Positions 44,570-54,597 of a stretch of DNA of 64,000 nt are shown here, piece by piece. Under the pieces are notes generated by a model. That model saw only the letters and a list, made by a program, of their open reading frames with translations, was not told where the DNA came from and did not search any database. Origin of the DNA: Desulfuromonas sp. KJ2020 (GTDB lineage Bacteria; Desulfobacterota; Desulfuromonadia; Desulfuromonadales; SZUA-540); the NCBI RefSeq assembly GCF_024197615.1, contig NZ_JAKUKE010000001.1:707029-771028 (forward strand), read 5' to 3'. A program made the translations under genes and the position numbers. Position 1 is the first letter of the stretch. Each line of letters begins with the position of its first letter.

Positions 44570-45250
44570 TCAGTGCGGCTTGAGACCCTCTTTCTCCATC
44601 AGGTCGACTCCGTAATCAATGGCCACGGCGTAGGATATGTTGGTGTTCGTCTCCACTGTATTGCGCCCATCCGTGTACTCTTTGGAGGCCTCCTGAGGGT
44701 CGAAGCGGCCGTTGATGATCCCGATGATCAGCCCGTCTTCGACACTCACCAAAGGCCCGCCCCGGTCACCGTGATGAATCATGCTGTCGAACAGCAGAAT
44801 CCGGGTCTGGTTGTTGGAGATCACCTTGGCGCTCACCACGGCGTTCATCGCCACCAGATTATGGAGAGCCTGGTGGCCGAAGGCGAAGCCTAAGGCCATG
44901 ACACTATTGCCGATCAGCGAGCTTGTCGCGGTGCCGATAAAATGATCCGGCATGCGGATACCGATGTGCTGATCCATTTTGAGCAGGGCGATATCCCGTT
45001 CGAGGCTGCGTCGAACGACTTTCACCGGGATGGAGGTCACGGTCTCCTGACTGATGGGAGCGAATTCACTGCCGACTTCCCCCGGCACGACCATCAATTG
45101 CCCTTCCTCGGGCAGAATATGGGAAACCGACAGAAGATAACCCTCCTCATGCACGAGAAAAGCGGTGCCGAGAAACTGGACGACCTCCCCCTGGCGCCGA
45201 AAGACCATCATGCAGCCGCCGCTGAATTTCTGAAAGACGTTGCCGAGCAT
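44570..45250 (-). CDS. Trypsin-like fold protein lacking the catalytic serine
   Basis: A 226-aa protein with an S1/HtrA-type fold and no signal peptide, so probably cytosolic. His44 (LLSVSHIL) and Asp86 (RDIALLKMD) fit the first two triad residues. The nucleophile loop reads HHGDRGGPLVS: Arg163 (codon CGG) replaces the expected Ser of GDSGGP. The rest of the loop and substrate-pocket sequence (DGLIIGIINGRFD) are intact and the frame is open, so it looks like a selected pseudoprotease rather than a decayed gene. There is no PDZ domain. Function unknown. Confidence 0.78.
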   Translation of the reverse strand: MLGNVFQKFSGGCMMVFRRQGEVVQFLGTAFLVHEEGYLLSVSHILPEEGQLMVVPGEVGSEFAPISQETVTSIPVKVVRRSLERDIALLKMDQHIGIRMPDHFIGTATSSLIGNSVMALGFAFGHQALHNLVAMNAVVSAKVISNNQTRILLFDSMIHHGDRGGPLVSVEDGLIIGIINGRFDPQEASKEYTDGRNTVETNTNISYAVAIDYGVDLMEKEGLKPH

Positions 45251-45327
45251 AGACCCCCCGTTTTCTGCTGTCGTATATCAGGGTTATTCTGGTGCAGCAC
45301 CCATGGTACCTCAGGCCTTATGTTTTT

Positions 45328-46938
45328 CTACCAGAACCGCCGCCGGCCGAAGGTGGGCAATTTGGCCGTCGGCCGGGTCTTGAACTCCCGTGTCCGCACC
45401 CCTTCGATGGACAGTTCGAATCCCTGGCCTTCCTTGTATTCCGCCAGTCCCTTGTGCAGGGCGACGCACATGCCCAACAGAATCACCGAAAATGGCAGAC
45501 CGGTGGTGATGGCTGCCGTCTGCAAAGCAACCAGACCACCGCCGAAAAGGAGCACCGCTGCGACCAGGCCTTCAAGGACCGCCCAGAATATGCGCTGGAT
45601 CAGCGGCGGCTCGGGATTGCCCCCCGCCGTGATGATGTCGATGACCAAGGAACCCGAATCGGAGGAGGTGACAAAAAAGGTAACAACCACGACGATGGCC
45701 AGCATGGAGGTCACCGACTGCAGGGGGTAGTGCTCCAGCAGCTTGAACAGGGAGACCGGGACATTTTCCTGCACCGCCTTGGCAATATCGCCGGCCCCGA
45801 ACATCTCGATATTGATGGCGCTGTTGCCGAAAACCGTGATCCACACGAAGGTGATGAAGGTGGGAATCAGCAGGACCCCTTTAATAAACTCGCCCACCGT
45901 ACGGCCGTAGGAAACCCGGGCGATGAACATGCCGACAAAAGGCGACCAGGAAATCCACCAGCCCCAGTAGAAAATCGTCCAGGCCTGCTGCCAGTCGGTG
46001 GCCTCGTAGGTCTCGTTCCAGGTGGCCAGCTGCGGCAGGTTCTGCAGGTAAAACCCGATATTCTCCATTAGAGCTTTCATGATGAACAAAGTCGGCCCCA
46101 GCAGCAGGACAAAGAGCATCAGGCCGGCGGCAAGGTAGACGTTGATCTCGCTGAGCAGCTTGATGCCGCTATTGATGCCGCGCACCACAGACCAGGTGGC
46201 TACGGCCGTAATGCAGGCAATGAGTATCATCTGCACCGTAATCGACTGGGGAACGCCGAAAAGATGATTGAGGCCGGCGTTGACCTGCTGAACGCCGAGC
46301 CCGAGAGAAGTGGCCACGCCGAACAGGGTCGCCACCGTGGCCATGATATCGATGACATTGCCGATGGGCCCGTAAATCCGCTCCCCGAACAACGGGTAGA
46401 AGACCGAACGGATCGATAGGGGCAGCCCTTTGTTAAAGGCGAAGAAGGCCAGGGAAAGACCGACGATGGCGTAGATGGCCCAAGGATGAAGGCCCCAGTG
46501 GAGAAAGGTCAGGTCCATCCCGACCCGGGCCGCCTCGGCCGTCCCCGGTTCTACCAGGGGCGAGGCGATGAAATGGAACATCGGTTCGGCCACTCCGTAA
46601 AAGAGCAGACCGATCCCCATCCCGGCCGAGAACAGCATGGAAAACCAGCCCAGGGTGGTAAACTCGGGAACCGCTTCTGCCCCCCCGAGGCGGATGCCGG
46701 AGAAGCGCCCCAACAGCAGAGAGACGACATAGACCAGAATAATGTTCATGGTCCAGACAAAAAACCAGCCGGCATAGGTGCCGATCAAGGACTGCAGATT
46801 GGCGAAAAAATCGTCGACATTGGCTCCGAAAATCAAGGTCAGCGCGACAAATAGAACGATGAGCCCGGCCGAGGTGAAAAACACCCACGGGTGGACATCC
46901 AGATGAAACCAGCCTTTATCCTCCCCTTTTTCGTCCAT
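45328..46938 (-). CDS. BCCT family (betaine/carnitine/choline) transporter
   Basis: A 536-aa carrier with 12 helices. The glycine stretch SAGMGIGLLFYGVAEPMFHF and the signature FYWGWWISWSPFVGMFIAR are diagnostic, with the aromatic cage Trp residues present. BCCT carriers import glycine betaine or related quaternary amines, usually for osmoprotection, with Na+ or H+. The C-terminal tail is short, so BetP-like osmosensing through a long tail is not expected. GGGAGG precedes the ATG. It stands alone. Confidence 0.93.
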   Translation of the reverse strand: MDEKGEDKGWFHLDVHPWVFFTSAGLIVLFVALTLIFGANVDDFFANLQSLIGTYAGWFFVWTMNIILVYVVSLLLGRFSGIRLGGAEAVPEFTTLGWFSMLFSAGMGIGLLFYGVAEPMFHFIASPLVEPGTAEAARVGMDLTFLHWGLHPWAIYAIVGLSLAFFAFNKGLPLSIRSVFYPLFGERIYGPIGNVIDIMATVATLFGVATSLGLGVQQVNAGLNHLFGVPQSITVQMILIACITAVATWSVVRGINSGIKLLSEINVYLAAGLMLFVLLLGPTLFIMKALMENIGFYLQNLPQLATWNETYEATDWQQAWTIFYWGWWISWSPFVGMFIARVSYGRTVGEFIKGVLLIPTFITFVWITVFGNSAINIEMFGAGDIAKAVQENVPVSLFKLLEHYPLQSVTSMLAIVVVVTFFVTSSDSGSLVIDIITAGGNPEPPLIQRIFWAVLEGLVAAVLLFGGGLVALQTAAITTGLPFSVILLGMCVALHKGLAEYKEGQGFELSIEGVRTREFKTRPTAKLPTFGRRRFW

Positions 46939-47103
46939 GACGGAACCTCCCGGTCTCGAGATTTATCGCGGGTCCTCAGTCCAATTGTGCCGAGAAAGTC
47001 TAACAAAGCTAGTAGGTTTTGCAAGACTTTGAATCTTTTGCCCCCGATAGGAGCGATAACCGAGTATTCTCCCGGGCCAGGATTTTCATCTCGTAAAGCT
47101 CAG

Positions 47104-47141
47104 AAAAAAGCCCTGGTATCTTTTCAAAAAATACCAGGGCT
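47104..47141 (-). terminator. Terminator after RND operon 3
   Basis: AGCCCTGGTAT (47109-47119) pairs with ATACCAGGGCT (47131-47141); on the minus strand TTTTTT follows. Confidence 0.85.
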
Positions 47142-47173
47142 TCGCACAAACAGACGCGGTGGGGGTCTATACG

Positions 47174-48577
47174 TTAAAACGCCCCTCCGCCCAACACTTT
47201 GTAAAGGGTTACCAAGTTCTCCAGGCGCGCCAGCCGAACGGCTACCAGGCCCTGGCGGGCGCCGTACAAGGAGCGCTGGGAGTCGAGCACGCTGAGAAAG
47301 CTGTCCACGCCCCGCGTATAACGCAGCTCGGAAAGGTTGTACGTGGCCTCGGTCGCCTCGACCAGGGCCTGCTGGGCCTGCAGTTGATCGACGATCGTTT
47401 CCTGCCGGACCAGGGCGTCGGCCACTTCACGGAAAGCCCCCTGGATGGCCCCTTCGTAGCGGGCCAGGGAGATCTCCCGGTCGACCTTGGAGACCTGCAG
47501 GCGCGCCCGCAGGCTGCCCGCCGTGAAGATGGGCAAATCCAGCCGGGGCGAGAAGGCCCAGGCTCGGGAGGCGTCGTCGAAGAGGGTCGAGAGCTCCGAA
47601 CTGCCAAAGCCGGCCGAGGCCGTCAGTGCGATGCGCGGGAAGAAGGCGGCCCGGGCCGCACCAATATTGGCATACGCGGCTTTGAGCTGATGTTCGGCGG
47701 CCAGGATATCCGGGCGCTGCTGGAGCACCTCGGAAGGGACGCCGACGGGCAACTCGGTCACGGCCGCCAGCTTGGTCACCGGCGCCTCGGGCAGCAGGTC
47801 GGGCGAAAATTCCTGCCCCACCAGCTGGCGCAGGGCGTTTTCCCCCTCGACCACGAGGCTCTGGTAGCGGGCCCTATCCACCCGCGCCGCCTCGACGCTG
47901 GTCTGGGCCTGGCGCAGATCGAGCTCGGAGGCGACCCCGGCATCATAGCGCCGCTGGGTCAGCTTCAGGGTTTCCTGGTAGCTGGCCTGCGTTTCTGCCG
48001 CCAATTGCAGCCGTTCCCGGTCGGCGGCCAGCATCAGGTACGCCCTCGCTACCTCGGAGACCAGGGCCAGTCGGGCGCTGCGATAGGCTTCTTCGCTGGC
48101 CAGATACGTTTGAAGCGCCTGCTTTTTCAGGCTGCGCAGTCGTCCGAAAAAGTCGATCTCCCAGGCCGTCGTTCCCAGGGACACATTGTACTGCTCCAGA
48201 TGGATAACGCGGCCAAACCCCGACGTATCGGGGACCCGCTGGCGGTTGTAGCCAGCGCCCGCCTGCAGGTCTGGGAAGAGTTCGGCACGCTGGATGCGGT
48301 ACTGGGCGCGGGTCCGCTCAATTGTTAAGGCTGTTATCCGCAGGTCGCGATTGCTTTCCAGAGCCAGCCTGATGAGTTCCTTGAGGTTTTCATCCACGAA
48401 AAAGTCCTGCCACGACAGTTCATACGCAGGGGCAGCCTGAGCGTCCCCCGCCTCCGCGGCGGGGTCGGCGGCCCAGGAAGCCGGGACTGGAGCCTCCGGC
48501 CGGCTGTAATGGGGCGCCAGCGTGCAGCCGCTTAGCAGCAAAACAGTCAATAGCAGGCAGATCGCCATTCTATGCAT
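47174..48577 (-). CDS. NodT/TolC-type outer-membrane efflux lipoprotein (operon 3)
   Basis: A 467-aa outer-membrane factor. The signal peptide ends in the lipobox LLLSGC-T, giving a lipid-anchored Cys typical of OprM-class proteins; APHYSRPEAPVPASW is the usual N-terminal block. Two OEP repeats follow, with RRYDAGVASELDLRQAQTSV and LRYTRGVDSFLSVLDSQRSL as paired signatures. AGGAGG lies upstream of the ATG, which begins 1 nt after the permease stop. It completes a TetR-MFP-RND-OMF operon. Confidence 0.92.
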   Translation of the reverse strand: MHRMAICLLLTVLLLSGCTLAPHYSRPEAPVPASWAADPAAEAGDAQAAPAYELSWQDFFVDENLKELIRLALESNRDLRITALTIERTRAQYRIQRAELFPDLQAGAGYNRQRVPDTSGFGRVIHLEQYNVSLGTTAWEIDFFGRLRSLKKQALQTYLASEEAYRSARLALVSEVARAYLMLAADRERLQLAAETQASYQETLKLTQRRYDAGVASELDLRQAQTSVEAARVDRARYQSLVVEGENALRQLVGQEFSPDLLPEAPVTKLAAVTELPVGVPSEVLQQRPDILAAEHQLKAAYANIGAARAAFFPRIALTASAGFGSSELSTLFDDASRAWAFSPRLDLPIFTAGSLRARLQVSKVDREISLARYEGAIQGAFREVADALVRQETIVDQLQAQQALVEATEATYNLSELRYTRGVDSFLSVLDSQRSLYGARQGLVAVRLARLENLVTLYKVLGGGAF

Positions 48578-48578
48578 A

Positions 48579-51500
48579 TCAGTGGCCCTCCTTGGTTGGC
48601 GCAGGCTTGGCCTTGAAAAGTCGGCGGATGGTGACAAAAAAGACCGGTACGAAAAATATCGCCAGCACCGTGGCGGTGACCATGGCGCCGTTTACAGCGG
48701 TACCCATGGCGTTCTGGGCACCCGAGCCCGCCCCCGTGTTGAGCGCCAGGGGCAGCACACCGAAGAAGAAGGCCAGCGAGGTCATCAGGATGGGGCGCAG
48801 GCGCAAACGGGCGCCTTCCAGGGTCGCCTCGATCAGGCCCATGCCCCGCTCCATCTGCTCCTTGGCAAACTCGACGATGAGGATGGCATTTTTGGACGAC
48901 AGACCGATGGTGGTCAAAATGGCGATCTGGAAATAGACGTCATTGGAGTAGCCCCGGGATGTGGCGGCCATGACGGCGCCAATGATCCCCAGGGGTACGA
49001 CCAGCATAACGGAAAAGGGCACCGCCCAACTCTCGTAAAGAGCCGCCAGACAGAGAAAGACCACCAGCAGGGAGATGGCGTAGAGGGCCGGGGCCTGGGC
49101 GCCGGCCAGCCTTTCCTCGTAAGAGAGGCCGGTCCATTCGTAGCCGATGCCCGCAGGCAGCTGCGCCGCCAGCTCTTCCATCTGGGCCATGGCCTCCCCC
49201 GAACTCACGCCTGGAGCCGCCTGCCCCATGATCTGGATGGAGGGCATCCCGTTGTAACGCTCCAGGCGCGGCGAGCCATACTGCCAGTGGGCCGTAGAAA
49301 AGGCCGAGAAGGGCACCATCTCGCCGCGGTTGTTGCGGGCATACCAGCGGCCGATATCCTCGGGGAGCATACGATACTGGGGGGCCCCCTGAACGTAGAC
49401 CCTTTTGACCCGGCCATTCTGGATAAAGTCATTGACATAGCTACTGCCCCAGGCTGTGGCCAGCAGGCTGTTGGCCTGGGCCAGAGGGATCCCCAGGGCG
49501 CCGGCGCGCACATCATCCACATCCAGCTTGTACTGGGGGGTATCGTCCTGGCCGTTGGGGCGCACCGCCACCAGGTTAGGGCTCTGCATCGCCATGCCCA
49601 GCAGCTGGTTGCGGGCGGCCATGAGTTGGTCATGGCCGAGACCGCCGCGGTCCTGCAACTGGAAGTCGAAGCCGTTAGCGTTGCCCAGCTCCATCACCGC
49701 CGGCGGCACAAAGGCGAAGACCATGGCGTCTTTGATCTGACTGAAGGCCCCCATGGCCCGCCCGGCAATCGCCGGGGCCTTAAGGGCACGGTCCTGGCGC
49801 AGCTCCCAGTCTTTCAGACGGATAAAGGCGATCCCCATGTTCTGGCCGCGACCGGCGAAACTGAAGCCGGCCACCGTCATGAGGGAATCGATCGCTTCCC
49901 CCTCCTTTTCCAGAAAATGATGCTCGACCTGCTTGATCACCTCCATGGTTCTGGCCTGAGTGGCCCCGGCCGGCAGCTGAAGCTGCACCATGATGAAACC
50001 CTGATCTTCCTCCGGCAAAAAAGCCGTGGGCATACGCAGGAAGAGCCAGGCCATGACCAGGACGATGAGCCCGTAGATCACCATGAATCGGCCGGTGCGC
50101 TGCAGCATGCGGCCGACCAGGGATTGATACATATGGTTGCTGCGGTCGAACCATTTGTTGAACCAGCGGAAGAATCCTTTGAACCAGCCGTGATCCGCCG
50201 CCAAATGCCCCTTGGCCACCGGTTTGAGCAGGGTAGCGCAGAGGGCCGGGGTCAGGATAACGGCCACCAGCACCGACAGCACCATGGCCGAGACGATGGT
50301 GATAGAAAACTGCCGGTAGATGACCCCGGTGGAGCCACTGAAAAAGGCCATGGGGACAAAAACCGCCGACAGGACAAGGGCGATGCCGACCAGGGCGCCG
50401 ATGATCTGGTCCATGGACTTGATAGTCGCCTCGCGCGGCGGCAGGCCCTCCTCCGTCATGATGCGCTCGACGTTCTCCACCACGACGATGGCGTCGTCCA
50501 CCAGCAGACCGATGGCCAGCACCATGGCGAACATGGTCAGCGTGTTGATGGAGAAACCCGCGGCCGCCAGCACACCGAAGGTGCCGAGGAGCACCACCGG
50601 CACGGCGATGGTGGGAATGAGGGTGGCGCGGATGTTCTGCAGAAACAGAAACATGACGACGAAGACCAGGAAGACGGCCTCGATGAGAGTTCGCACCACC
50701 TCTTCTATGGATATCTTGACGAAGGGGGTGGTGTCGTAGGGATAGACGACCTTCATCCCCTGCGGGAAGAATCTGGACAGCTCCACCATCTTCTCTTTGA
50801 TGCGTTCGGCCGTATCGAGGGCATTGGCCCCGGCAGCCAGCTTGATCCCCAGACCGGCGGCCGGGCTTCCTTTGTAGCGGGCCAGTATGTCGTAGTTTTC
50901 GGTGCCGATGGCCACCTCGGCTACGTCCTTCAGGCGGACGGTGGAGCCGTCGGCGTTGGTCCGCAGCACAATGGCCTCAAACTGCGCCGGCGTCTGCAGC
51001 AGGGTTCTGGCCGTTATGGTGGCATTGAGCTGCTGCCCCGCCACGGCCGGCAAGCCGCCAAACTGGCCGGCGGATACCTGAGCGTTCTGCGCCTGCAGCG
51101 CCGTCACCACATCGGCCGGGATCAGCTTGTAATTGGTCAGCTTGGTCGGGTTGAGCCAGATGCGCATGGCGTTCTGGGAGCCGAAGAGCTGCACCTCGCC
51201 CACCCCTTCGAGGCGGCTGAGAATATCCTGGATATTGGAGACGGCATAGTCGGCGAGGTCGTAGCGGGTCATGGAGCCATCCTCCGAGACCAGGCCGACA
51301 ATCAGCAGAAAGTTGCGCGTCGACTTGACGACGGAGATACCCTGGCGCTGGACCACTTCGGGCAGCAGAGGTGTCGCCAGCTGCAGCTTGTTCTGAACCT
51401 GCACCTGGGCCAGATTGGGGTCGGTGCCGGCCTTGAAGGTCAGCGTCACCGTTCCCAGGCCGGCCGAGTCGCTGTTGGACGCCATGTAGATCAGGTTGTC

Positions 51501-51716
51501 GATCCCGTTCATCTTCTGTTCGATGATCTGGGTAACCGTATCCTGCACCGTCTGGGCTGAGGCTCCCGGGTAGACGGCGTTGATGGATATCTGCGGCGGC
51601 GCGATGGAAGGATACTGGGAAACCGGCAGCACCTTGATCGCCAGCAGGCCGGCCAGCATGATGATAATCGCAATGACCCAAGCAAATATGGGTCGGTCTA
51701 TGAAGAATCGGGCCAT
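48579..51716 (-). CDS. HAE1-type RND efflux permease (operon 3)
   Basis: A 1045-aa AcrB/MexB-like pump. [20 protein letters not shown] is the classic HAE1 N-terminus. The proton-relay segment [20 protein letters not shown] keeps both aspartates, and [21 protein letters not shown] marks the linker before helix 2. It exports hydrophobic drugs, bile salts, detergents or solvents in known relatives. It lies 11 nt after its adaptor and directly before its outer-membrane partner, so this is a complete tripartite pump. Confidence 0.95.
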   Translation of the reverse strand: MARFFIDRPIFAWVIAIIIMLAGLLAIKVLPVSQYPSIAPPQISINAVYPGASAQTVQDTVTQIIEQKMNGIDNLIYMASNSDSAGLGTVTLTFKAGTDPNLAQVQVQNKLQLATPLLPEVVQRQGISVVKSTRNFLLIVGLVSEDGSMTRYDLADYAVSNIQDILSRLEGVGEVQLFGSQNAMRIWLNPTKLTNYKLIPADVVTALQAQNAQVSAGQFGGLPAVAGQQLNATITARTLLQTPAQFEAIVLRTNADGSTVRLKDVAEVAIGTENYDILARYKGSPAAGLGIKLAAGANALDTAERIKEKMVELSRFFPQGMKVVYPYDTTPFVKISIEEVVRTLIEAVFLVFVVMFLFLQNIRATLIPTIAVPVVLLGTFGVLAAAGFSINTLTMFAMVLAIGLLVDDAIVVVENVERIMTEEGLPPREATIKSMDQIIGALVGIALVLSAVFVPMAFFSGSTGVIYRQFSITIVSAMVLSVLVAVILTPALCATLLKPVAKGHLAADHGWFKGFFRWFNKWFDRSNHMYQSLVGRMLQRTGRFMVIYGLIVLVMAWLFLRMPTAFLPEEDQGFIMVQLQLPAGATQARTMEVIKQVEHHFLEKEGEAIDSLMTVAGFSFAGRGQNMGIAFIRLKDWELRQDRALKAPAIAGRAMGAFSQIKDAMVFAFVPPAVMELGNANGFDFQLQDRGGLGHDQLMAARNQLLGMAMQSPNLVAVRPNGQDDTPQYKLDVDDVRAGALGIPLAQANSLLATAWGSSYVNDFIQNGRVKRVYVQGAPQYRMLPEDIGRWYARNNRGEMVPFSAFSTAHWQYGSPRLERYNGMPSIQIMGQAAPGVSSGEAMAQMEELAAQLPAGIGYEWTGLSYEERLAGAQAPALYAISLLVVFLCLAALYESWAVPFSVMLVVPLGIIGAVMAATSRGYSNDVYFQIAILTTIGLSSKNAILIVEFAKEQMERGMGLIEATLEGARLRLRPILMTSLAFFFGVLPLALNTGAGSGAQNAMGTAVNGAMVTATVLAIFFVPVFFVTIRRLFKAKPAPTKEGH

Positions 51717-51727
51717 GTGGAACTCCT

Positions 51728-52903
51728 TTAGTTGCCGGGGACCGCGTTTTGAGGGGTGACAAAGGGCACGGTTTTGACGGATGTTCCCGGTCTCGCCTTC
51801 TGAATGCCTTCCATAATCACCCGATCACCGGCCTGCAGGCCCTCTTCCACCAGCCACTGATCGCCGATGGTGCGATTCACCTCGATGACCTGAGGAGCAA
51901 CCTTGTCTTCTGCGGTGACCACAAAAACCATGGCCTTACCGGCCGGGTTGCGGGTCACCGCCCGCTGCGGCACCAGTATGGCCTGTTCTTTGACCCCCTC
52001 AAGGACGATGGCCCGGACAAAAAGACCGGGCAGCAGTGTCTGCTCGGGATTGGGGAAGAGGGTGCGCAGGGTGACTGAACCCGTGCTCTCCTCTACGGTT
52101 ACCTCGGAGAACTTCAGGGTTCCCGCCAGCGGGTAGGGGGTGCCATCCTCCAGCACCAGTTTCACTTCGGCCTGGCGGGAGTCGCCTTCCTGAACCAGTC
52201 CGCCGGCAATCTGGCGTTTGAGACTCAGGAGCTCCGCCGCCGACTGGGTCACATCGACATACATGGGGTCTAGCTGCCGGATGGTGGCCAGAGGTGTGGC
52301 CTGGCTGGCCGTGACCAACGCGCCGGTGGTGACGGAAGAACGACCGATTCGACCTGCAATCGGGGCCTTGATCTGTGTGTAGTCCAGGTTGATCCGGGCT
52401 CGCTCCACCGCGGCCCTGGCCGCTTCGATCTCAGCCTGGGCGCTCTTCATCGCCGAACGCGTATCGTCGTAGTCCTGCTGGCTGACCGCTTTCATACCGA
52501 CCAACTCCCGATAACGCTCCTCCCGCAGATGCCAGGCCTCGAAAGTGGCTTCGGCCTGGGCCAGAGCGGCTTTGGCGCTGTTGTATTCCGCCAGGTAAAC
52601 CGCCGGATCAATCTGGTACAAGACCTGCCCCGCGGTCACCTCGGAACCTTCGGTGAAGAGCCGTTTCTGGATGATGCCGCCCACCTGGGGACGCACCTCG
52701 GCAATGAGGCGCGGAGCCGTACGGCCCGGCAGTTCCGTGTTCAGGGTCACCGGCTGTGCCTCCAGCGTCAGTACCGACACTTCCGGGGCCGGCCTGGCCC
52801 CCTGGGGCCCGGCCGGCCCACTTTTTTCGCAGCCGGCCAGCAGCAATCCGGCGATGAGGAGCCCTGTCAATGTCATGATCGTTTTTTTAGAACTGGTTCG
52901 CAT
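51728..52903 (-). CDS. RND periplasmic adaptor lipoprotein (operon 3)
   Basis: A 391-aa AcrA/MexA-like protein. The lipobox is LLLAGC-E near residue 25. [20 protein letters not shown] and [20 protein letters not shown] are the two lipoyl half-motifs, separated by an alpha-hairpin. The ATG at 52903 has AGAGGTG upstream, while 52924 would add seven untypical residues. It lies 71 nt after the TetR gene. Confidence 0.93.
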   Translation of the reverse strand: MRTSSKKTIMTLTGLLIAGLLLAGCEKSGPAGPQGARPAPEVSVLTLEAQPVTLNTELPGRTAPRLIAEVRPQVGGIIQKRLFTEGSEVTAGQVLYQIDPAVYLAEYNSAKAALAQAEATFEAWHLREERYRELVGMKAVSQQDYDDTRSAMKSAQAEIEAARAAVERARINLDYTQIKAPIAGRIGRSSVTTGALVTASQATPLATIRQLDPMYVDVTQSAAELLSLKRQIAGGLVQEGDSRQAEVKLVLEDGTPYPLAGTLKFSEVTVEESTGSVTLRTLFPNPEQTLLPGLFVRAIVLEGVKEQAILVPQRAVTRNPAGKAMVFVVTAEDKVAPQVIEVNRTIGDQWLVEEGLQAGDRVIMEGIQKARPGTSVKTVPFVTPQNAVPGN

Positions 52904-52974
52904 AAACACCTCTATCCTTGTCATAGATGATATGGAGTAACTTGCAGGCGAGCCGATGGGCGCGGTCGTCGCTG

Positions 52975-53583
52975 TTAAGATTTCACGCGCTCCTCGACTT
53001 CAGCGGCCGGCGTTTTCACTGCATCCCAACAGGCCTTGATTGTTTCCTCGATCAAGCGGTCGTCCAAGAGCAAAAAACCAAGCACATGGTCGCGGGCCAC
53101 AGACAAAATGGGACCGAAAGCCAGGGCCAGCAGAATGGATAGTGGCAGGTCTTTCAGTAGCTTTTTGGACACGCCTTCGTCAAAGAGATGCAGACAGACA
53201 TCCCGCTCCTCTCGACGCACCAACAGCCGTTCCCGGCGAAAGGCGACGCCATAGGGGGAATTGTGAAACTGTTCGACATAGCGGAAATCGAGAGGGTTTT
53301 CGGTAAAATATTTCAGCAGCGCCTTGAGCACGTGGAAAAAGCGCTGCCGAAAAGGCTGGTTCACCTCATACCCGGCCGTGATAACCGGATAGACGCGGTT
53401 TTCCACTTCCTGGTAGAGTTCGGTGATCAACACATCCTTGTTCGCAAAATAACGATAGATCGTGCCGGCCCCCACCTTGGCCTGCTCGGCGATCAGGGCC
53501 ATGGGCGTGCCGTGGTACCCCCGCTCGGCGATCAGCTCAAGGGCGGCCCTGACGATCTCCTCCCTTTTGTCTGTCTTGGTCAT
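52975..53583 (-). CDS. TetR family repressor of RND operon 3
   Basis: A 202-aa protein. The N-terminal helix-turn-helix reads MALIAEQAKVGAGTIYRYF followed by NKDVLITELYQEVE, the standard TetR pattern. The C-terminal ligand domain is all-helical. It heads the operon, and a perfect palindrome lies just upstream of its own start, so autorepression together with the pump is likely. Confidence 0.92.
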   Translation of the reverse strand: MTKTDKREEIVRAALELIAERGYHGTPMALIAEQAKVGAGTIYRYFANKDVLITELYQEVENRVYPVITAGYEVNQPFRQRFFHVLKALLKYFTENPLDFRYVEQFHNSPYGVAFRRERLLVRREERDVCLHLFDEGVSKKLLKDLPLSILLALAFGPILSVARDHVLGFLLLDDRLIEETIKACWDAVKTPAAEVEERVKS

Positions 53584-53599
53584 GTCCTGTCCTTGCTGC

Positions 53600-53617
53600 G
53601 GAATGAATAATCATTCC
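53600..53617. promoter_or_regulatory. TetR operator palindrome
   Basis: GGAATGA-ATAA-TCATTCC is a perfect inverted repeat with 7-bp arms, 17 nt upstream of the TetR start codon. Its size and GAATGA arms are typical of efflux-linked TetR repressors. Confidence 0.75.
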
Positions 53618-53709
53618 GTTTTATAGAAAAGGCGAGACAACGTCCAGCATTTTTTCGGCCAAAAACAAAAAAGATTAAAATGACGGCTTCGCGGTAGGAA
53701 TAAAAGCGG

Positions 53710-53740
53710 AAAGGCGGCGGGGAAAACCCCCGCCGCCTTT
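53710..53740. terminator. GC-rich hairpin between purE and the TetR gene
   Basis: AAAGGCGGCGGG and CCCGCCGCCTTT flank an A-rich loop. The trailing T-run is short (3), so termination for purE is plausible but not certain. Confidence 0.55.
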
Positions 53741-53784
53741 GCCGTCATGCATGAAGAGCGCTCGTACTGGAGAACAAGTCAGGC

Positions 53785-54321
53785 TCAGGCTTTTTTGTCA
53801 CTGAGGCGGGCCAGCGCCTCGTCGGCGGTCTGGTCGTAACGGGCCCGCTCTTTTTCGGCCATATCCTTCAGCCCCTGAGCGATAGCCGGATATTTGAGGG
53901 CCAGGATACGGGCCGCCATGATGGCGGCATTGCGCGAACCGTCGATGGCCACCGTCGCCACCGGCACGCCCGGCGGCATCTGCACAGTGGAGAGGAGGCT
54001 GTCCCAGCCGGAGAGGGGACCGTTGCCCAGGGGCAGGCCGATGACCGGCAGCTGGGTGTGACCGGCGATCACGCCGGCCAGATGGGCGGCCACACCGGCG
54101 CAGCCGATAAGGACCTCAACGCCTTCGGCGTGGGCGCGTTCAAGATAGGCGAAAACCTTGTCGGGGGTGCGGTGGGCCGAAGCAACGACAATTTCGCTGC
54201 GAATGCCCAGTTCATCCAGGGTATCCCGCACCTTGACCACCTTGGGCAGATCATTGGGGCTGCCGGTAAGAATGCCGACGAGAACCTTGTCCTTGGGTGA
54301 AACCGTTTCTGCTTCCGTCAC
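53785..54321 (-). CDS. purE: N5-carboxyaminoimidazole ribonucleotide mutase PurE
   Basis: A 178-aa enzyme that converts N5-CAIR to CAIR in purine synthesis. [15 protein letters not shown] is the nucleotide-phosphate loop, [10 protein letters not shown] holds the catalytic His, and [17 protein letters not shown] with [17 protein letters not shown] forms the rest of the active site. I chose the GTG at 54321 because AAGGAG lies 8 nt before it. It stands apart from other pur genes. Its transcript begins with a predicted Mn2+ riboswitch and terminator, which is unexpected for this enzyme. Confidence 0.92.
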   Translation of the reverse strand: MTEAETVSPKDKVLVGILTGSPNDLPKVVKVRDTLDELGIRSEIVVASAHRTPDKVFAYLERAHAEGVEVLIGCAGVAAHLAGVIAGHTQLPVIGLPLGNGPLSGWDSLLSTVQMPPGVPVATVAIDGSRNAAIMAARILALKYPAIAQGLKDMAEKERARYDQTADEALARLSDKKA

Positions 54322-54426
54322 TTTACAATCTCCTTGGTTAGGGGGAGGCCGGCTGGGCCGCCACGACATGCATTTTAAAAATACACCGGTGTGTTGAGCT
54401 CGGTTAAAGAGGCCATCGTGCTGATG

Positions 54427-54487
54427 AAGGAAAAAACAAAAGACCTTTACTCACATCACTTCGATTCGTGGTGTGAATAAAGGTCTT
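54427..54487 (-). terminator. Expression-platform terminator of the Mn2+ riboswitch
   Basis: On the minus strand GACCTTTATTCACACCAC pairs with GTGATGTGAGTAAAGGTC and is followed by TTTTGTTTTTT. The 5' arm begins with AAGACCTTTA, which is also the 3' end of the aptamer, so aptamer P1 and terminator exclude each other. This predicts ON control: ligand binding lets transcription reach purE. Confidence 0.8.
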
Positions 54488-54590
54488 GCCAATTCCGATC
54501 AAAGATCGCAACCCCGCGTCCGGGTGACTGGCACCGTACTGACGAACCGCGGGCCGGCTCTTTTCCAGCCGGAAGCTACTCCCCTTTAAA
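54478..54590 (-). promoter_or_regulatory. yybP-ykoY type (manganese) riboswitch aptamer upstream of purE
   Basis: Read on the minus strand, TTTAAAGGGGAGTAGC (ending 54575) is the invariant 5' block, followed by a stem CCGGCTGGAAAAGAGCCGG, then CGTCAGTACGGTG, GTCACCCGG, a third stem, and GGCAAGACCTTTA (54490-54478), the invariant 3' block. AAAGG and CCTTT close P1. These blocks match the yybP-ykoY consensus (AAAGGGGAGUAGC ... GCAAGACCUUU) as I remember it. Known members sense Mn2+ and normally control exporters. The rest of 54322-54654 is leader and a promoter; a 13-codon ORF near 54413 is probably chance. Confidence 0.82.
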
Positions 54591-54597
54591 GGGAAAA

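Noticed and set aside
44570-45250. Calling the trypsin-like gene a pseudogene
   Set aside because: The frame is complete with a good ribosome site and only the nucleophile is changed, so a pseudoprotease fits better than decay.
48522-51560. A 1012-codon plus-strand frame
   Set aside because: It is a shadow of the HAE1 permease; its composition is rich in His, Gln and Gly and it has no known domain. The same holds for long frames opposite uvrA (61342-63786) and the other RND genes.
54375-54415. A 13-codon frame between the riboswitch terminator and purE
   Set aside because: No convincing ribosome site and too short to judge; treated as leader.
54478-54590. ykkC (guanidine, ppGpp or PRPP) riboswitch, considered because purE follows
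   Set aside because: The conserved ykkC blocks are absent, whereas both invariant yybP-ykoY blocks are present.
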